Part shown: in pieces, positions 24,570 through 24,923 of the stretch
Numbering within the stretch: the first letter of the stretch is position 1
Layout of the letters: the number at the start of each line of letters is the position of its first letter
From: SIG575 sp964474295
GTDB lineage: Bacteria > Bacillota > Clostridia > Oscillospirales > Acutalibacteraceae
Direction of reading: 5' to 3'
DNA length: 24,923 nt
NCBI GenBank assembly: GCA_964474295.1
Contig: CAYYRN010000030.1
Location: 1 to 24,923 of the forward strand
Notes under the pieces: generated by a model
Seen by the model: the letters and a program-made list of their open reading frames with translations, nothing else
Database searches by the model: none
What the model was told of the DNA's origin: nothing
Made by a program: the position numbers and the translations under genes

Positions 24570-24923
24570 ATGAAAAAATTTTTAGCAATTCTTCTTGCTG
24601 CTGTTATGGTGTTCTCGTTGGCAGCTTGCGGCGGTAACGAAGAAAAAAGCGATAAGCTTAAGGTTGGTTTTATCTATCTTCACGACAAGAACTCAACTTA
24701 TGACAACAACTTTATCAAAGCCGCAAAAGCAGCTTGTGAAGAAATGGGCGTTGAAATGGTTGAAAAAACGAACATTGCCGAAAACAGCGCATGTTATGAA
24801 ACGGCTGCTGACCTTGCAGAAGAAGGTTGTGACATCATTTTTGCCGACAGCTTCGGTCACGAATCTTTCATAATTCAGGCTGCAAAGGAATATCCCGATG
24901 TTCAGTTCTGCCATGCAACAGGT
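24570..24923 (+). CDS. BMP-family substrate-binding lipoprotein (3' end cut by window)
   Basis: The first 118 codons of an ABC-transporter binding lipoprotein are present; the frame is open to the right edge. The signal peptide ends in a good lipobox, LAAC, with Cys20. The mature part begins with KVGFIYLHDKNSTYDNNF (about 30-47), and EEGCDIIFADSFGHE (about 86-100) fits the basic membrane protein/PnrA-like fold, whose best-studied members bind nucleosides. GGAGG lies 9 bases before the ATG. The gap to xpt is 51 bases, with only a weak hairpin and no T-run, so the two may be co-transcribed. Ligand is inferred from family and neighbour, not seen. Confidence 0.82.
   Translation, partial: MKKFLAILLAAVMVFSLAACGGNEEKSDKLKVGFIYLHDKNSTYDNNFIKAAKAACEEMGVEMVEKTNIAENSACYETAADLAEEGCDIIFADSFGHESFIIQAAKEYPDVQFCHATG

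Noticed and set aside
1..24923. CRISPR array, tRNA or rRNA genes, insertion sequences
   Set aside because: No regularly spaced direct repeats, cloverleaf, conserved rRNA stretch or transposase was seen on either strand.

Overview
The window reads as low-GC Bacillota (class Clostridia), most like the Ruminococcaceae/Oscillospiraceae of gut or rumen. The signs are AT-rich DNA with strong GGAGG-type ribosome binding sites, frequent TTG/GTG starts, a DnaD-type primosome gene next to a DnaI/DnaC-like loader, a Bacillus-type xanthine phosphoribosyltransferase, and a very large secreted protein ending in a type I dockerin. The placement is inferred from gene content; no marker gene is present. I see no rRNA, tRNA, CRISPR array, integrase or insertion sequence.

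Layout. 3-2645: 3'-terminal part of a type I restriction subunit HsdR, cut by the left edge. 2646-2909: a decayed ORF whose frame breaks at a run of eight G. 2910-3650: an unknown two-helix membrane protein, then a hairpin. 3950-8581: a 1543-residue secreted GLUG/beta-helix/dockerin protein with a clear promoter and a 15-bp hairpin behind it. 8691-9653 (minus strand): a monoacylglycerol-lipase-like hydrolase. 9877-18849: eight tightly packed plus-strand genes: response regulator, sensor kinase, GT4 glycosyltransferase, Wzx-like flippase, CapF/FnlB reductase, CapG/FnlC 2-epimerase, a GHMP sugar kinase and a sugar-1-phosphate nucleotidylyltransferase. 18990-22055: DnaD-like protein, DnaI-like ATPase, a YjdF-like membrane protein and an Xre regulator, under their own promoter. 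22132-23055: an unknown lipoprotein. 23229-23849: a GmhA-type SIS isomerase. 23946-24518: xpt. 24570 to the right edge: the start of a BMP-family substrate-binding lipoprotein.

How the genes may work together. The 9877-18849 run has no visible terminator inside it, so a two-component system may control a small surface-glycan set. CapF and CapG are the last two steps of UDP-N-acetyl-L-fucosamine synthesis, but the first enzyme (CapE/FnlA) is not here. The kinase and nucleotidylyltransferase overlap by ATGA and together would make a second activated sugar. Its motif 1 resembles, from memory, plant galacturonokinase more than ordinary galactokinase. Xpt and the BMP lipoprotein suggest purine salvage and uptake.

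Nothing here is proven to be a new system. The best candidates for a second look are the kinase/nucleotidylyltransferase pair inside the regulated glycan operon, the giant dockerin protein with its internal duplications, and the unknown membrane gene plus frameshifted remnant next to hsdR.
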